A stretch of DNA of 6,243 nt from contig CALFEW010000823.1 of NCBI GenBank assembly GCA_937958365.1, forward strand, positions 1 through 6,243. The letters run 5' to 3'. The translations under genes were made by a program, and so were the position numbers. Shown piece by piece: positions 4,435 through 6,243 of this stretch. This stretch comes from an uncultured Chloroflexota bacterium (GTDB lineage Bacteria; Chloroflexota; Anaerolineae; Promineifilales; Promineifilaceae). Each line of letters opens with the position of its first letter. Positions within the stretch are counted from its first letter, which is position 1. Below the pieces are notes generated by a model. It worked only from the letters and a program-made list of their open reading frames with translations, was not told the DNA's origin and made no database searches.

Positions 4435-6243
4435 ATGACCAAAAACGCCAAAATCATCCTCATCCTTGTCCTCGTTGTCCTCATCGGCGGGCTGGCCGGA
4501 TTAAGCTGGTACTACGCCAACCTGCCCGACCACCTCAGCCAGCACGAAACCATCATCATCGGCCAGACCGACCTGGTTCCCGGCAGCGACGCCGCCCTGC
4601 GCGTGGCCGTGCGCGACAGCCGCGACGCCGCCCCGCTGACCGGCGCAACGGTGAACGTGATGCTGCAAGCGCCCGGCGGCGCGGCGCAAACCGTCTACAC
4701 CGGTCAGACCGACAACCTGGGCACGGCCGACGTGACCTTCACCGTGCCCGACGATGCCCAAAGCGACTACACCCTCATCGTCGAAACCGCCTCCGATTTA
4801 GGCGAAGACCACGTGGAACGCCCTATCACCCTCAGCCGCGACTATCGCGTTCTGCTCAGTACCGACAAACCGCTCTACCAGCCCGGTCAGATCATCCATT
4901 TGCGCGCCCTGGCGCTGAGTACCTTTGATCGCGTGCCCGCCGCCGGCCAGGAATTGCAAATCGCCATCGCCGACGGCAAAGGCAATACCGTCTTTCGCCA
5001 GACCGTCAGCACCTCCGATTTTGGCGTTGCCAGCGCCGATTTCCAGCTTGCCGGGGAAGTCAACACCGGGCCGTACAAAATCACGGCCGTTCTCGGCGGC
5101 ACCTCCTCCGAAAAAACCGTCACCGTGGAACGCTACGCCCTGCCCAAATTCGACATGACCCTCACCACCGAACGCGCCTACTACCGCCCCGGCGACGTGG
5201 TGCGTGGCAGCCTCAGCGCCGTCTACTTCTTCGGCAAGCCAGTGGCCGACAGTCCGGTAACGCTGGACGGCTTCACCTTCGACTTCGAGCGCCAGGACGC
5301 CCTCGCCTTGCAAGGGACGACCGACGCCCAGGGCAACTATGAATTTGAGTTTACGCTGCCGTCGTTTATCGCCGGGAGCGATTTGGAAGGCGGGCTGGGC
5401 GCGTTTTACCTGCAAGCCAGCGTCACCGACCAGGCCAATCAGACCGAAGCCAAGCAGTTGTCGCTGCCGGTGTCGGCGCAAGGGCTGATCATTGAGGCGA
5501 TTCCCGAAGGCGGGCAGTTCCGCGCCGGGGTGGAGAATTTGCTCTACGTGCTGGTCAGCACGCCGGATGGCGCGCCCGCCCCGGCCGATCTAACGGTGGC
5601 GTGGCAGAGTGAGGGGCTAGAGGCCACGGCCGTTACCAACGCCTACGGTCTCGCCCAATTCCCCATTACCCCCACCAGCCCCTACCAACAAGTCACCATC
5701 ACCGCCAGCGACGCGCAAGGGCGCCGCGCCAGCCAGACTTTCTACTTCGATGGCAGCTACCAGGCCGAATCGGTACTGCTGCGCCCCGACAAGCCCATCT
5801 ATCAGGTGGGCGAGACGATGAATCTGGTGATCCTCACTTCGGCGCAGAGCGGCGCGGTCTATCTGGACATCATCCGCGAGGGGCAGACCATCAGCACCCG
5901 CGCCCTGCCCATCACCGACGGCCAGACGCTAACGGCCGTTGACATACCCCCCGACTTCTTTGGCACACTGGAACTGCACGCCTACAAAATCTTGCGCGAT
6001 GGCACCATCGCCCGCGACACCCGGTTGGTACTGGTGGACGAGGCCAACGATCTGGCCCTCACCCTGTCACCGGATCAAGCGGAATATCGGCCGGGGGATA
6101 CGGCCGTTCTCACCATCCACACCGCCGGGCAAACGGGCGAAGGGGTGGCCTCCGCCATTGGGCTGGCGGTGGTGGACGAGGCCGTCTTCGCCCTGGCCGA
6201 GCAAGACCCCGGCTTCGCCAAACTCTACTTCATGCTGGAGCAA
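4435..6243 (+). CDS. Alpha-2-macroglobulin family protein, membrane-anchored, 3' end outside window
   Basis: A continuous frame of 603 codons starts at ATG 4435, with AGGAG 6 bases upstream, and has no stop before the window edge. Residues 6-25 are a hydrophobic signal or anchor helix without a lipobox cysteine, so the protein is exported and probably membrane-held. A first beta domain covers about 39-137. Macroglobulin domains then begin with repeated Y-x-P-G motifs: D-K-P-L-Y-Q-P-G (144-151), Y-Y-R-P-G (249-253), D-K-P-I-Y-Q-V-G (452-459) and Y-R-P-G (551-554). V-E-R-Y-A-L-P-K-F-D at 231-240 matches the signature between MG2 and MG3 in macroglobulins and complement proteins. A-V-V-D-E-A-V-F-A-L at 578-587 matches the MG6 signature that precedes the bait region. 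Such proteins trap proteases outside the cell. The bait region and any thioester (C-x-E-Q) lie beyond the window, so inhibitor function is unproven. Transcription is divergent from the sugar operon and probably unrelated to it. Confidence 0.93.
   Translation, partial: MTKNAKIILILVLVVLIGGLAGLSWYYANLPDHLSQHETIIIGQTDLVPGSDAALRVAVRDSRDAAPLTGATVNVMLQAPGGAAQTVYTGQTDNLGTADVTFTVPDDAQSDYTLIVETASDLGEDHVERPITLSRDYRVLLSTDKPLYQPGQIIHLRALALSTFDRVPAAGQELQIAIADGKGNTVFRQTVSTSDFGVASADFQLAGEVNTGPYKITAVLGGTSSEKTVTVERYALPKFDMTLTTERAYYRPGDVVRGSLSAVYFFGKPVADSPVTLDGFTFDFERQDALALQGTTDAQGNYEFEFTLPSFIAGSDLEGGLGAFYLQASVTDQANQTEAKQLSLPVSAQGLIIEAIPEGGQFRAGVENLLYVLVSTPDGAPAPADLTVAWQSEGLEATAVTNAYGLAQFPITPTSPYQQVTITASDAQGRRASQTFYFDGSYQAESVLLRPDKPIYQVGETMNLVILTSAQSGAVYLDIIREGQTISTRALPITDGQTLTAVDIPPDFFGTLELHAYKILRDGTIARDTRLVLVDEANDLALTLSPDQAEYRPGDTAVLTIHTAGQTGEGVASAIGLAVVDEAVFALAEQDPGFAKLYFMLEQ

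Larger units (their letters stand above)
159..6107. repeat. Highly iterated palindrome ACGGCCGT, 11 scattered copies
   Basis: Exact octamers start at 159, 301, 908, 1288, 1964, 2510, 4300, 5083, 5626, 5932 and 6100, in coding and non-coding DNA. Ten of the 11 are followed by T on the plus strand. In the macroglobulin gene each copy reads T-A-V in frame. None lies in the regulator gene. It resembles genome-wide iterated palindromes such as cyanobacterial HIP1 rather than a local regulatory site. Confidence 0.8.

Noticed and set aside
4224..4484. Short frames on both strands in the divergent spacer (4231-4422 plus, 4224-4484 minus)
   Set aside because: No ribosome binding site, no recognisable family, and they overlap the promoter, leader and start of the macroglobulin gene.
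4407..5481. Long alternative frames overlapping the macroglobulin gene, including a 227-codon minus-strand frame at 4798-5481
   Set aside because: They are open only because the real gene has strongly biased third positions. Their Arg/Pro-rich or Gly/Val-rich products show no family motifs.

Overview
The window comes from a bacterium with G+C-rich coding sequence. It reads as one sugar-oxidation operon on the minus strand, with a large alpha-2-macroglobulin gene diverging from it on the plus strand. Nothing here fixes the phylum. The combination of a LacI-family regulator, a eukaryote-like macroglobulin and a dense ACGGCCGT palindrome fits an environmental Chloroflexota (Anaerolineae-type) genome, but that is an inference.

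Minus-strand operon, transcribed from about 4081 towards 1: a perfect TTGACA-16-TATAAT promoter; a tandem 14-bp operator array overlapping the -10 box and start point; a LacI-family regulator (3015-4037); an aldo/keto reductase most like plant L-galactose dehydrogenase (2086-3015); a COG3618 amidohydrolase-type sugar lactonase (1212-2078); and a zinc medium-chain dehydrogenase resembling L-galactonate 5-dehydrogenase LgoD/YjjN (185-1207). The four genes overlap or lie within 7 bases of each other. Read together they give a coherent route: L-galactose to L-galactonolactone to L-galactonate to D-tagaturonate. This is the three-enzyme route known from gut Bacteroides, here preceded by its own LacI-type regulator. 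L-fucose or a related sugar is the main alternative substrate. Past the operon a 166-base spacer leads to the first six codons of another minus-strand gene with a good ribosome binding site, possibly a continuation of the operon. The spacer also holds a 37-codon reading frame of doubtful status.

Divergent spacer 4038-4434: besides the operon promoter and operators it holds an AT-rich inverted repeat, an extended -10 promoter (TGGTATAAT) facing the plus-strand gene, and a leader of about 160 bases with a 12-bp palindrome, an imperfect hairpin and pyrimidine-rich imperfect repeats.

Plus strand 4435-6243: the first 603 codons of a membrane-anchored alpha-2-macroglobulin family protein. The frame is open to the window edge. 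The macroglobulin domains are visible; the bait region and any thioester would lie beyond the window.

Across the whole window the palindrome ACGGCCGT occurs 11 times (about 0.1-0.2 expected), usually as ACGGCCGTT on the plus strand whatever the direction of the gene it lies in.
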